Origin: CAWBLP01 sp963789495
GTDB lineage: Bacteria; Pseudomonadota; Alphaproteobacteria; Acetobacterales; Acetobacteraceae
Reading direction: 5' to 3'
Assembly (NCBI GenBank): GCA_963789495.1
Contig: CAWBLP010000018.1
Coordinates: forward strand, 186,001 to 250,000
DNA: 64,000 bases
Below are positions 24,959 to 34,410 of the stretch, piece by piece. The position numbers and the translations under genes are program-made. Below the pieces are notes generated by a model that worked only from the letters and a program-made list of their open reading frames with translations, ran no database searches and was not told the origin of the DNA. How positions within the stretch are numbered: position 1 is the first letter of the stretch; each line of letters opens with the position of its first letter.

Positions 24959-26485
24959 TCAGCTCTCCCGGTAGTTGGGCGCCTCTCTCGTGACCGACAC
25001 GTCGTGCACATGGCTTTCCCGCAGGCCGGCATTGGTGACGCGGCGGAACCGGGCATTCTGTTGCAGTTCGCCAATAGTGTTGCTGCCGGTGTAGCCCATG
25101 CCGGCGCGCACGCCGCCCACCAACTGGTGCACTGCCTGGTCGACCGGTCCCTTGTACGGAACCATGCCCTCGACACCCTCCGGCACCAGCTTCAACTGGT
25201 CTTTGATGTCCTGCTGGAAGTAGCGATCGGCCGAACCGCGCGCCATGGCGCCGATGCTGCCCATGCCGCGATAGGATTTGTACGAGCGGCCCTGATACAG
25301 GAACACTTCCCCCGGCGCCTCTTCGGTGCCGGCCAGCAGGCTGCCGATCATCACCGCCTCGGCCCCCGCAGCCAGCGCCTTCACGATGTCGCCGGAGTTG
25401 CGCATGCCGCCATCGGCGATACCGGGCACGCCGTGTTCGCGACAGACCGCGGCGCATTCCAGCACCGCGGTGAATTGCGGCACACCGACCCCCGCCACCA
25501 CGCGGGTGGTGCAGATGCTGCCAGGACCAATGCCGATCTTGACCGCATCGGCACCGGCCTCGATCAGTGCCAGCGCGCCTTCCGGGGTCGCCACATTGCC
25601 GGCGATGACCTGAACGGCGTTGGACTCCTTCTTGATCGCCGCCACCGCATCCAGCACGCCGCGCGAATGGCCGTGCGCGGTGTCCACCACGATGACGTCG
25701 ACATCGGCCTCGATCAGCGCACGGGCACGGGCGCGCCCGTCCTCCCCCACACCGGTGGCGGCGGCGACGCGCAGCCTGCCGAGCTCGTCCTTGTTGGCGA
25801 GCGGGTGGGTTTCCGCCTTGTCCATGTCCTTGACGGTGATCAGCCCGACGCAGCGATAGGCCTCGTCCACCACCAGCAGCTTCTCGATGCGATGACGGTG
25901 CAGCAGGCGACGCGCCTCCTCGGGCGAGACGTCGGCCTTCACCGTCACCAGGTTCTCCCGCGTCATCAGTTCATAGACGCGCAGGCCGGGATCGCTGGCG
26001 AAGCGGACATCGCGGTTGGTGACGATACCGACCAGCCGGCCGGAGTCTTTCTCGACCACCGGGACACCGCTGATCCGGTGGCTCGACATCAGCATCTTGA
26101 CGTCGGCCAGGGTCTGGTCGGGATGGATGGTCAGCGGGTTCACCACCATGCCGGACTCGAACTTCTTGACCCGGCGGACCTGCGCGGCTTGTTCCTGTGG
26201 CGAGAAGTTCTTGTGAATCACGCCCATGCCGCCGTGCTGCGCCATCGCGATCGCCATTTCGGCTTCGGTGACGGTATCCATGGCGGCGGAGATGATGGGA
26301 ATGCGCAGGCTGATGGTGCGGGTGAGCCTGGTGCTGGTGTCGGTGGCGGACGGCAGCACCTGGGAATAGGCGGGCACCAGCAAGACGTCATCGAACGCAT
26401 AGGCGTCCAGCACCTGGGGTATGGCGATGCGCCCGGCGCTGCTGGCAACGCCGGGATCGGACGAATGGGGACTGTCGAGAGCCAT
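24959..26485 (-). CDS. guaB: Inosine-5'-monophosphate dehydrogenase
   Basis: The 508-residue protein is full-length GuaB, which converts IMP to XMP in guanine nucleotide synthesis. The catalytic loop Gly-Pro-Gly-Ser-Ile-Cys-Thr-Thr is present (about residue 325), with two CBS domains (about 120-235) including Ile-Ser-Gly-Val-Pro-Val-Val, and the mobile flap Gly-Met-Gly-Ser-Ile-Gly-Ala-Met. Start 26485 is the first ATG giving the normal family N-terminus (about 20 residues longer than many homologues). Confidence 0.97.
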   Translation of the reverse strand: MALDSPHSSDPGVASSAGRIAIPQVLDAYAFDDVLLVPAYSQVLPSATDTSTRLTRTISLRIPIISAAMDTVTEAEMAIAMAQHGGMGVIHKNFSPQEQAAQVRRVKKFESGMVVNPLTIHPDQTLADVKMLMSSHRISGVPVVEKDSGRLVGIVTNRDVRFASDPGLRVYELMTRENLVTVKADVSPEEARRLLHRHRIEKLLVVDEAYRCVGLITVKDMDKAETHPLANKDELGRLRVAAATGVGEDGRARARALIEADVDVIVVDTAHGHSRGVLDAVAAIKKESNAVQVIAGNVATPEGALALIEAGADAVKIGIGPGSICTTRVVAGVGVPQFTAVLECAAVCREHGVPGIADGGMRNSGDIVKALAAGAEAVMIGSLLAGTEEAPGEVFLYQGRSYKSYRGMGSIGAMARGSADRYFQQDIKDQLKLVPEGVEGMVPYKGPVDQAVHQLVGGVRAGMGYTGSNTIGELQQNARFRRVTNAGLRESHVHDVSVTREAPNYRES

Positions 26486-26996
26486 GGGGCGGGGCCTTTC
26501 CGCAACCTTGGCGGCCCCTCTTATGCGGATGGCGGGGAGTCTGCAAGCACAGCAGTGCGACACGCGCTCGGGCTGGGGTCGCGTCGCCGCCTGGCTCCGC
26601 CCGCGGCGGGGGGCGGCATTCCCCCCTGCCCCGGCATGTTTCGCGCGCAACCGATTGGCTCAGGCACGGATCTCGGGGCATGGATCTCGGGGCATGGATC
26701 TCGCACACGAATTCTGGCCGTGATACGCGCCGCCGCGTCACTGTCAGCGGCAGTCGCATGTGGCGGCCGGACGGGAACACGCCTCGGGTTTGGTGCCAGG
26801 CGAAGGCAGAAGTTATCACCACGCGCGTGCCCGGAGACCGGCAGGAAGCAGAGGGTGAAACTCCCCTGCGATGAAGGAAGAGCGCCGCGCGCCAGTGCCC
26901 GGCAAATGCGACCTCCCGATTACCATTCGACAATATCTTGACAGGGCGATGTCACCGTTGTGAGCCTGCAAGATGCAGTCCGAACGGGAGGCAGCC
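26486..26996. other. Gap with a short tandem repeat
   Basis: A 14-bp unit ggatctcggggcat is repeated 2.6 times at 26668-26703. No gene is supported in the 510 bases, which must hold the promoters of guaB (reverse) and the Tlde1-like gene (forward). GGGAGG at 26987-26992 serves the forward gene. Confidence 0.6.
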
Positions 26997-27362
26997 ATGG
27001 CATGGAGCTACGACCAGGCAAGCGGCCGGTTGACACGGGATGGCGAGGTCATCGGGACTGGTTATGCCGGCAAGGGGGCCAGTAAGAATGTCCCCGAGGA
27101 TCAGGACAAACCGTTCCTTGGACCGCTTCCGCGCGGCACCTACAGGATCGGACCGGTTCGGGCCGATGGCGGCCATATGGGGCCGTTCGTCCTTCCGCTC
27201 ACGCCTGACCCCGACAACGTCATGTTCGGCCGGGATGCGTTCTTCATCCACGGCGACAGCGTCGCCAATCCCGGCACGGCGTCGGATGGCTGCATCATCC
27301 TCGGCCCCCGGTTCCGCCACATGATTGCCGATAGCGGCGATACGACACTGATCGTCACCTGA
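26997..27362 (+). CDS. Tlde1-like (DUF2778) L,D-transpeptidase-fold protein
   Basis: A 121-residue protein whose C-terminal half carries the L,D-transpeptidase-like signature Phe-Ile-His-Gly-Asp-Ser...Asn-Pro-Gly-Thr-Ala-Ser-Asp-Gly-Cys-Ile, with His85 and Cys99 as likely catalytic residues. This is the DUF2778/Tlde1 domain known from type VI secretion effectors and some phage or peptidoglycan-acting proteins. No signal peptide, immunity gene or secretion gene is adjacent. The start at 26997 has GGGAGG and leaves Met-Ala-Trp-Ser-Tyr, the usual domain beginning. Confidence 0.75.
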   Translation: MAWSYDQASGRLTRDGEVIGTGYAGKGASKNVPEDQDKPFLGPLPRGTYRIGPVRADGGHMGPFVLPLTPDPDNVMFGRDAFFIHGDSVANPGTASDGCIILGPRFRHMIADSGDTTLIVT

Positions 27363-27417
27363 CCTGGCGGCACTGCCCAGCGCTGGTCAGATCGGCGTCA
27401 GTTGGAGCAGCGACCGG

Positions 27418-27783
27418 CTACACGTGAAAGCTTTCGCCGCAGCCACAGCGGCCCTTCTCGTTTGGATTGGTGAAGGTGAAGCCGGAGGCGAGCGACTTGG
27501 TCTCGTAATCCATCACTGTGCCGATCAGGAACAGGCTGGCCTTGCGATCGACCAGGACGGTCAGCCCCTTGTCGTTCACCACTTCGTCGCCCGGGCCGGG
27601 CGCGTCGGTCCAGGTCATGTCGTAGGACAGGCCGGAACAGCCCTTCGTCTTCACGCCGATGCGCAGCAGGCGGCCATGCTCGCCCGTCTCGTACAGGCGG
27701 CGCAGGCGTTCGGCTGCCGTCTCGGTCAGCGTCATCAGCGGCGGCAGAGTACGGGTCTTACGGGGTGCGGTGGTTGTGCTCAT
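27418..27783 (-). CDS. sufA: A-type iron-sulfur carrier (SufA/ErpA-like)
   Basis: The 121-residue protein has the three conserved cysteines of A-type carriers: Cys49 in Lys-Gly-Cys-Ser-Gly-Leu-Ser-Tyr and Cys113/Cys115 in Cys-Gly-Cys-Gly-Glu-Ser-Phe. It receives clusters from the SufBCD scaffold and passes them to target proteins. It is the last gene of the suf operon, 22 bases after sufT. An ErpA assignment is possible, but operon position favours SufA. Confidence 0.92.
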   Translation of the reverse strand: MSTTTAPRKTRTLPPLMTLTETAAERLRRLYETGEHGRLLRIGVKTKGCSGLSYDMTWTDAPGPGDEVVNDKGLTVLVDRKASLFLIGTVMDYETKSLASGFTFTNPNEKGRCGCGESFHV

Positions 27784-27805
27784 GAGAAACTCGATGTTGG
27801 CACGA

Positions 27806-28159
27806 TTAGAACATGTTCAATTGCAGGCGGGCTTCCTCGGTCATCCGACTTGGATCCCAGGGTGGATCCCAGACGGTTTCGACGTCGCAGCCGGTCACAC
27901 CCGGCACCGTCATGACGGCATTGTGCACCTGCTCGGGCAGTTCCTGCGCACTGGGGCAGGCCGGCGCGGTCAGCGTCATTTCCACCTTCACCTGGCCATC
28001 GTCGTGGATATCGACCGTATAGATCAGGCCGAGTTCGTAGATGTTCACCGGAATTTCCGGATCGTAGACGGTGGCGATCGCGGCGATCAGCGCGTCCTCG
28101 GTGGGACGCGGCGTCGTCTCGCCTTCCGGAGTCCAGGCGCCATGTGGCGCGGCGCTCAT
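27806..28159 (-). CDS. sufT: SufT-like DUF59 iron-sulfur assembly protein
   Basis: The 117-residue product is a DUF59/MIP18-type protein with the typical Asp-Pro-Glu-Ile-Pro-Val-Asn-Ile-Tyr-Glu-Leu-Gly-Leu-Ile-Tyr stretch and a central Thr-Ala-Pro-Ala-Cys-Pro. Proteins of this type help cluster maturation or delivery. The ATG at 28159 starts one base past the sufU stop; an in-frame GTG at 28168 is an alternative. It lies inside the suf operon. Confidence 0.9.
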   Translation of the reverse strand: MSAAPHGAWTPEGETTPRPTEDALIAAIATVYDPEIPVNIYELGLIYTVDIHDDGQVKVEMTLTAPACPSAQELPEQVHNAVMTVPGVTGCDVETVWDPPWDPSRMTEEARLQLNMF

Positions 28160-28160
28160 G

Positions 28161-28634
28161 TCATTCACTGGTAGCCTCCTTGCTCCCCTCCAGCGCGGCA
28201 ATCAGCGCATGCCACGCCAGTGTCGCGCATTTCACCCGCGACGGATATTCGTGAACGCCCGACAAGGGCTGCAACCGCTCCAACGACTGTTCCAGCGCCG
28301 CGTCGCAATGCGGGCAGGTACCGGTGCGCGCCATCTCGCGAAACGCGGCGAACAACGCGCGGGTGTCCGACTGGCTGCGGCCCTTCACGGTTTCCGCCAT
28401 CAGGTCGGCCGAGGCGATGCTGATCGCGCAGCCGCGCGCTTCGAAGCCGGCGTCCTCAATCGTGGCGTCCGGTGCGAATTTGACCCAGACCTGCACCCGA
28501 TCGCCGCACATCGGGTTGTCACCCTTGGCGGTGGCGTCGAATGCCGCGAGGCGCTGCGCGTGCCGGGGATGGCGACCGTGATCCAGGATCACTTCCTGAT
28601 ACAGGTCGCGCAGCTCGTCGAACGTGTCGGTCAT
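28161..28634 (-). CDS. sufU: SufU/IscU-like iron-sulfur scaffold or sulfur-transfer protein
   Basis: A 157-residue U-type protein with Cys43-Gly-Asp45, Cys69 in Ala-Arg-Gly-Cys-Ala-Ile-Ser and Cys136 in Val-Lys-Cys-Ala-Thr-Leu. In SUF systems it usually transfers sulfur from SufS rather than serving as primary scaffold. Start 28634 gives the standard Asp-Leu-Tyr-Gln-Glu-Val-Ile-Leu-Asp-His N-terminus. The frame stays open upstream through a short tandem repeat, giving an unlikely Gly-Leu-Ala-Ser-repeat extension. Confidence 0.93.
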   Translation of the reverse strand: MTDTFDELRDLYQEVILDHGRHPRHAQRLAAFDATAKGDNPMCGDRVQVWVKFAPDATIEDAGFEARGCAISIASADLMAETVKGRSQSDTRALFAAFREMARTGTCPHCDAALEQSLERLQPLSGVHEYPSRVKCATLAWHALIAALEGSKEATSE

Positions 28635-28738
28635 GTCAGACTCCTCCCCTCCCCTTGCGGAAGGAGGATGGAGGAAGGGCGAACGGCTGGCACGCTTCCT
28701 CTCCCAGCCCTTGATCCAGCCTCGCGGTCCCAGCCCGC

Positions 28739-28797
28739 AGGAAGCAAGTCCCCGGGAAGCAAGCCCCCAGGAAGCAAGCCCGAGGAGAGCAAGCAAG
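28739..28797. repeat. About 15-bp imperfect tandem repeat between sufS and sufU
   Basis: Roughly four copies of a unit like aggaagcaagccccc with sequence drift. It fills part of the 177-base gap that breaks the otherwise tight sufS-sufU spacing. Confidence 0.75.
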
Positions 28798-28811
28798 CTT
28801 TTCGCTGGCCA

Positions 28812-30056
28812 TCACGTGAAGAACGCCCGCACGCGGGTCAGCGTGTCGGCGAGAAAGTCGATCTCGGCATGCGTCGTGTAGATGCCGAAGCTTGCCCGCG
28901 CCGTGCTGTCCAGGCCGAAGCGATGCATCAGCGGTTCGGCGCAGTGATGGCCGGCGCGCACGGCGATGCCCTGCCGGTCCAGCAGCGTCGCCACGTCGTG
29001 GGCATGCGCCTGGTCGAGCGAGAACGACACCACGCCACCGCGATCCTGCGCCGCGCCGAGGATACCCAGCCCGGGAACCGCCGACAGCCGCGCCAGCGCA
29101 TGCTCGGTCAGCGCCGCCTCATGCGCGGCAATCGCGTCGTAGCCGATGCCCTGCACGTAATCGATGGCCGCTTTCAGGCCGATGCCCTCGATGATCGCCG
29201 GCGTGCCGGCCTCGAATTTATGCGGCACCTCGGCCCAGGTGGATTTCTCGTAGGTGACCGAGGAAATCATTTCGCCACCGCCGAGGAACGGCGGCATCCG
29301 GTCCAGCAGCTCCCGCCGCGCCCACAACACGCCGATCCCGGTCGGGCCGTACAGCTTGTGCCCGGTCCAGGCGTAGAAATCGCAGTCCAGCGCCTGCATG
29401 TCGACGCGGCGGTGTACGATCGCCTGCGAACCGTCGAACATCACCTTCGCGCCTTGCGCATGCGCCAGCGCGACGATGCGCTCCGCCGGCGTGACCGTAC
29501 CCAGCACGTTCGACATATGGGTGATTGAGACCAGACCGACCTTGCCATCGGCCAGCAGCGCCTCGAACGCCGCCATGTCCAGTTCGCCGGCATCGGTGAT
29601 CGGCGCGACCCGCAGCTCGATGCCGCGCTCGTCGCGCAGGATCTGCCACGGTACGATATTGGAGTGATGCTCCATGCCGGAGATCAGCACCGCCTGACCC
29701 GGTTGCAGAATGTGGCGGCCGTAGCTGTAGGCGACCAGGTTCAGGGCTTCCGTGCTGTTGCGCACGAACACGATCTCCGACCGGTCGCGCGCGTTCATCA
29801 GCGCGGCCACGGCATCGCGTGCGGCTTCATAGGCGTCGGTGGTGCGCTCGCTCATCCAGTGCAGGCCGCGATGCACGTTGGCGTATTGCGTCTCCATCGC
29901 GCCGCGCATGGCGTCGATTACCGCGCGCGGCTTCTGCGCCGAAGCGGCACTGTCGAGGAACACCAGTGGCTTGCCGCGGATGGTCTGGGCCAGAATGGGG
30001 AAATCCGCGCGGATGCGTTCCACATCCAGCATGGCGGGGCGCGCCGAAAAATTCAT
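28812..30056 (-). CDS. sufS: Cysteine desulfurase SufS
   Basis: The 414-residue PLP enzyme mobilises sulfur from cysteine for cluster assembly. The PLP Lys234 lies in Thr-Gly-His-Lys-Leu-Tyr-Gly-Pro and the catalytic Cys372 in Gly-His-His-Cys-Ala-Glu-Pro, both typical of group II (SufS) desulfurases. Its start overlaps the sufD stop by four bases (ATGA). The gene is intact. Confidence 0.96.
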   Translation of the reverse strand: MNFSARPAMLDVERIRADFPILAQTIRGKPLVFLDSAASAQKPRAVIDAMRGAMETQYANVHRGLHWMSERTTDAYEAARDAVAALMNARDRSEIVFVRNSTEALNLVAYSYGRHILQPGQAVLISGMEHHSNIVPWQILRDERGIELRVAPITDAGELDMAAFEALLADGKVGLVSITHMSNVLGTVTPAERIVALAHAQGAKVMFDGSQAIVHRRVDMQALDCDFYAWTGHKLYGPTGIGVLWARRELLDRMPPFLGGGEMISSVTYEKSTWAEVPHKFEAGTPAIIEGIGLKAAIDYVQGIGYDAIAAHEAALTEHALARLSAVPGLGILGAAQDRGGVVSFSLDQAHAHDVATLLDRQGIAVRAGHHCAEPLMHRFGLDSTARASFGIYTTHAEIDFLADTLTRVRAFFT

Positions 30057-31318
30057 GCCTGCTGCCTTTCCCACCAGCGATCCACAGTCTGCTCCAGCGC
30101 GACGCGGATGTCCTCCGACGCGATCGCTTCCAGCGCTTCGGCCAGGAACGCCCGCACCAGAATGGACCGCGCCTCGGCGTCCGGGATACCGCGGCTGCGC
30201 AGATAGAACAGCTGTTCGGCATCCAGTTCGCCCACTGTGGCGCCGTGACTGCATTTCACGTCGTCGGCGAAAATCTCCAGCTCCGGCTTGGTATCGATCT
30301 CGGCGTCCGGCGACAGCAGCAGCGCCTGGTTCATCTGGTAGCCGTCGGTCTTCTGCGCGTGGCGGGCAACTTCGATGCGCCCCTGGAACACGCCCCGCGA
30401 GCGGCCGGCGAGCACGTTCTTCACGGTCTGCCGTGAATTGCAGTTCGGTGCGTCATGCCGCACCACGGTGGTGAAATCCGCGTGCTGCGAACCGGTCAGC
30501 AGTTGCGCGCCGTTGAGATGGGCGGTGCCGCCAGGTCCGGCGAGATGCGCATGCACCTCGGTGCGCGCCATGCGGCTGCCGAGGTTGAGCGCGAACCCGT
30601 CATAGCTGCCGCCCGCGTCGATCTCCGCGTACAACGTCGAAAGATGGAACGCGGCGGAGGATTCGTTCTGCAGTCTGACATGCGTCAACGTCGCATTTCC
30701 GGCGACGTGCACCTCGCTGACTGGATTGTGCAGATAGGTGCCCTCGCCGATGGAGGTTTCCAGCAGCGTCAGACGGGCGCCCGCTTCCAGCCGGATGGCA
30801 TGCCGCGGATGAAACGCGGTGTTGGCGCCGCCGCTATCGGTGGCAAGGCTGATGAGATGCAGCACGCCGGCATCCATTCCCTCGCCCACCTGAAGCAGCG
30901 CGCCGTCTTCCGCCAGCATGGTGTTGAGCGCGACCAGGGGCTCGCGGTCGGGACGCGCCACGATGCCGAATTGAGGCTGGTCAGCGAAGCGGCTGAACCG
31001 CATCGCGACCGGCAGCAGCGACAGATCCTCGCGGAACCGCCCGTCGACAAACACCAGTCGCGCCGCGTCGATCTGGGGCACGCGGGCGAGCAACGCACTG
31101 CAATCGGTAAGCGGCGTCAGCGGCTCCTGGAACGCGGCAGAGGCGACTGGGCGCAGGTCGGTGTATTTCCAGGCCTCGACACGGCGACCAGGCAGACCAG
31201 CACTGCGGAATGCGGCCGCTGCCGCGTCACGCGTGGCGAGGTCGCCGGGCAGGCGATCGCGCAGTCCCTCGTAGCGGGCGAGAAAACCGTCGGCGCCGGT
31301 ACGGGTGGCGGCCGTCAT
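30053..31318 (-). CDS. sufD: FeS cluster assembly protein SufD
   Basis: The 421-residue protein is SufD, which pairs with SufB in the SufBC2D scaffold. It shows the SufBD beta-helix region and the C-terminal motif Lys-Cys-Ser-His-Gly-Ala-Thr-Val-Gly-Glu-Leu-Asp followed by Leu-Phe-Tyr-Leu-Arg-Ser-Arg-Gly, with the conserved His. GGAGG precedes the ATG at 31318. Position between sufC and sufS fits the operon. Confidence 0.95.
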   Translation of the reverse strand: MTAATRTGADGFLARYEGLRDRLPGDLATRDAAAAAFRSAGLPGRRVEAWKYTDLRPVASAAFQEPLTPLTDCSALLARVPQIDAARLVFVDGRFREDLSLLPVAMRFSRFADQPQFGIVARPDREPLVALNTMLAEDGALLQVGEGMDAGVLHLISLATDSGGANTAFHPRHAIRLEAGARLTLLETSIGEGTYLHNPVSEVHVAGNATLTHVRLQNESSAAFHLSTLYAEIDAGGSYDGFALNLGSRMARTEVHAHLAGPGGTAHLNGAQLLTGSQHADFTTVVRHDAPNCNSRQTVKNVLAGRSRGVFQGRIEVARHAQKTDGYQMNQALLLSPDAEIDTKPELEIFADDVKCSHGATVGELDAEQLFYLRSRGIPDAEARSILVRAFLAEALEAIASEDIRVALEQTVDRWWERQQA

Positions 31319-31397
31319 CGTGCGCCTCCATCCTTGCCGTCATGTCCCGGCCGTGACGGGGTTGGGCATGACGCAAAACGCAGCTGCAGCATCGGCA

Positions 31398-32147
31398 TCA
31401 CGCAGCCTCCGCGACCACGTCGACATAGCCGCGCGCCTCCAGCTCGTGCGCAAGTTCCGGCCCGCCGGAGCGCACGACACGGCCCCCGGCCAGCACATGC
31501 ACGCGGTTCGGCACCAGATGATCCAGCAACCGCTGATGATGGGTGATCACCAGCGCGGAAAATTCCGGCGAGCGCAGCGCATTCACGCCCTCGGCCACGA
31601 TCTTCAGCGCGTCGATATCGAGACCGCTGTCGGTCTCATCCAGGATCGCCAGCTTCGGGCGCAGGATCGCCATCTGCAGCACTTCATTGCGCTTCTTTTC
31701 GCCGCCGGAGAAACCGACATTGACGGCCCGCTTCAGCATATCCTCGGGCATCGCCAGCCGCTTCGCCTCGGCGCGCGCCAGTTTCAGAAACTGTACCGCG
31801 TCCAGCTCGCCTTCGCCGTGCGCGCGACGAACGGCGTTCAGCGCGGTGCGCAGGAAGTTGGCGTTGCCGACGCCGGGCAGTTCGATCGGCGCCTGGAATG
31901 CCAGGAAAACGCCGGCGGCAGCCCGCTCTTCGGGTTCCATCGCCAGCAGGTCCTGGCCGTTGAACGTCACCGACCCGCCGGTCACCGCATAGTCCTCACG
32001 GCCCGACAGCACATAGGCGAGCGTCGACTTGCCAGACCCGTTCGGCCCCATGATCGCGTGCACCTCCCCTGGCGGCACCGTCAGATCGATGCCCTTCAGG
32101 ATCGGCTTGTCGTTGATCGATGCGGCGAGGCCACGAATTTCCAGCAT
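31398..32147 (-). CDS. sufC: FeS assembly ATPase SufC
   Basis: A 249-residue ABC-type ATPase: Walker A Gly-Pro-Asn-Gly-Ser-Gly-Lys-Ser at 34-41, signature Phe-Ser-Gly-Gly-Glu-Lys-Lys-Arg, Walker B Leu-Ala-Ile-Leu-Asp-Glu-Thr-Asp-Ser-Gly-Leu-Asp. It powers the SufBCD complex in the cytosol. Start 32147 gives the family N-terminus Met-Leu-Glu-Ile. Confidence 0.97.
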   Translation of the reverse strand: MLEIRGLAASINDKPILKGIDLTVPPGEVHAIMGPNGSGKSTLAYVLSGREDYAVTGGSVTFNGQDLLAMEPEERAAAGVFLAFQAPIELPGVGNANFLRTALNAVRRAHGEGELDAVQFLKLARAEAKRLAMPEDMLKRAVNVGFSGGEKKRNEVLQMAILRPKLAILDETDSGLDIDALKIVAEGVNALRSPEFSALVITHHQRLLDHLVPNRVHVLAGGRVVRSGGPELAHELEARGYVDVVAEAA

Positions 32148-32247
32148 ACGTCTTATCCTGCTTGTCTCATGTCCAGGTTCGGCCTTGCCGGGATGGCGGA
32201 CCGCGGCGGGATAACGCACCGCCCGCGGAGGTCACCCGATCGAGCCA

Positions 32248-33732
<1,485 letters not shown>

Positions 33733-33742
33733 GCAAAACGTC

Positions 33743-34201
33743 CTATTCGGCAGGCAGCGAGGCAGTCGGGCGCGCCGGCAATCGGAAGGCGCGGGGAATG
33801 GCGGCATCCTGCATATCCGCCAAGGTGATGGACGACAGCGCCTGTTGGATGGCCTCGTTCACCGGGTCCCAGCGTCCTCGCATCGGGCACAGTCCCTGGG
33901 CTTCGCATTCGGTGGTTGAGCCGTCGACGCAGGCGGCGAGCGCGATCGGGCCGTCTATCGCACTGATCACGTCCGCGATCGGTATGGCGGTGAGCGGCCG
34001 CAACAGCCGGTAGCCGCCGCGGGCACCGCGCTGAGACGCGACCAGCCCGCCGGACGCCAATGTCTTCAATACCTTGGCGACCGTCGGTTCGGGTATCCCG
34101 GTGCTTCCGGCGATGCCAGGCGAGGTTTGCACGCCCTCCGTGCCGGCCAGGCGGACCAGTACGACGACGGCGTAATCGGTCAGCTTCGACAGCCTGAGCA
34201 T
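33743..34201 (-). CDS. Rrf2-family FeS-sensing regulator of the suf operon (IscR/SufR-like)
   Basis: The 152-residue protein has an Rrf2 winged helix (about residues 1-70: Leu-Thr-Asp-Tyr-Ala, Pro-Glu-Pro-Thr-Val-Ala-Lys-Val-Leu-Lys, Arg-Gly-Ala-Arg-Gly-Gly-Tyr) and three cysteines, Cys91, Cys99 and Cys105, spaced to bind an iron-sulfur cluster. It is first in the suf operon and probably represses or activates it according to cluster status. The 209-base region to the divergent chemoreceptor gene should hold its operator. Confidence 0.93.
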   Translation of the reverse strand: MLRLSKLTDYAVVVLVRLAGTEGVQTSPGIAGSTGIPEPTVAKVLKTLASGGLVASQRGARGGYRLLRPLTAIPIADVISAIDGPIALAACVDGSTTECEAQGLCPMRGRWDPVNEAIQQALSSITLADMQDAAIPRAFRLPARPTASLPAE

Positions 34202-34410
34202 GGCGTGCGAAACCCTTCAGCCCACGCAATCTGGGGCGGTTATGGTAAGCGGACCGCATCAGTCCTGATTGCCGGGAAATGGCGTATCCGTCCGCGGGCG
34301 TCAAGGGGTTGCGCGCTTTCCCCGAGGGTTACTTTCCGGGGGGTTAAGGGAAACTTGACCATCGCCCGCTAAACGCATGGCGAACCGCGACCTGCAATTC
34401 CAGGATCACC

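Noticed and set aside
24152..26941. Long forward-strand open frame of 929 codons opposite guaB, the dehalogenase and TauD
   Set aside because: It is antisense to three well-supported genes and has a His/Gln/Arg-rich composition typical of antisense frames in GC-rich DNA.
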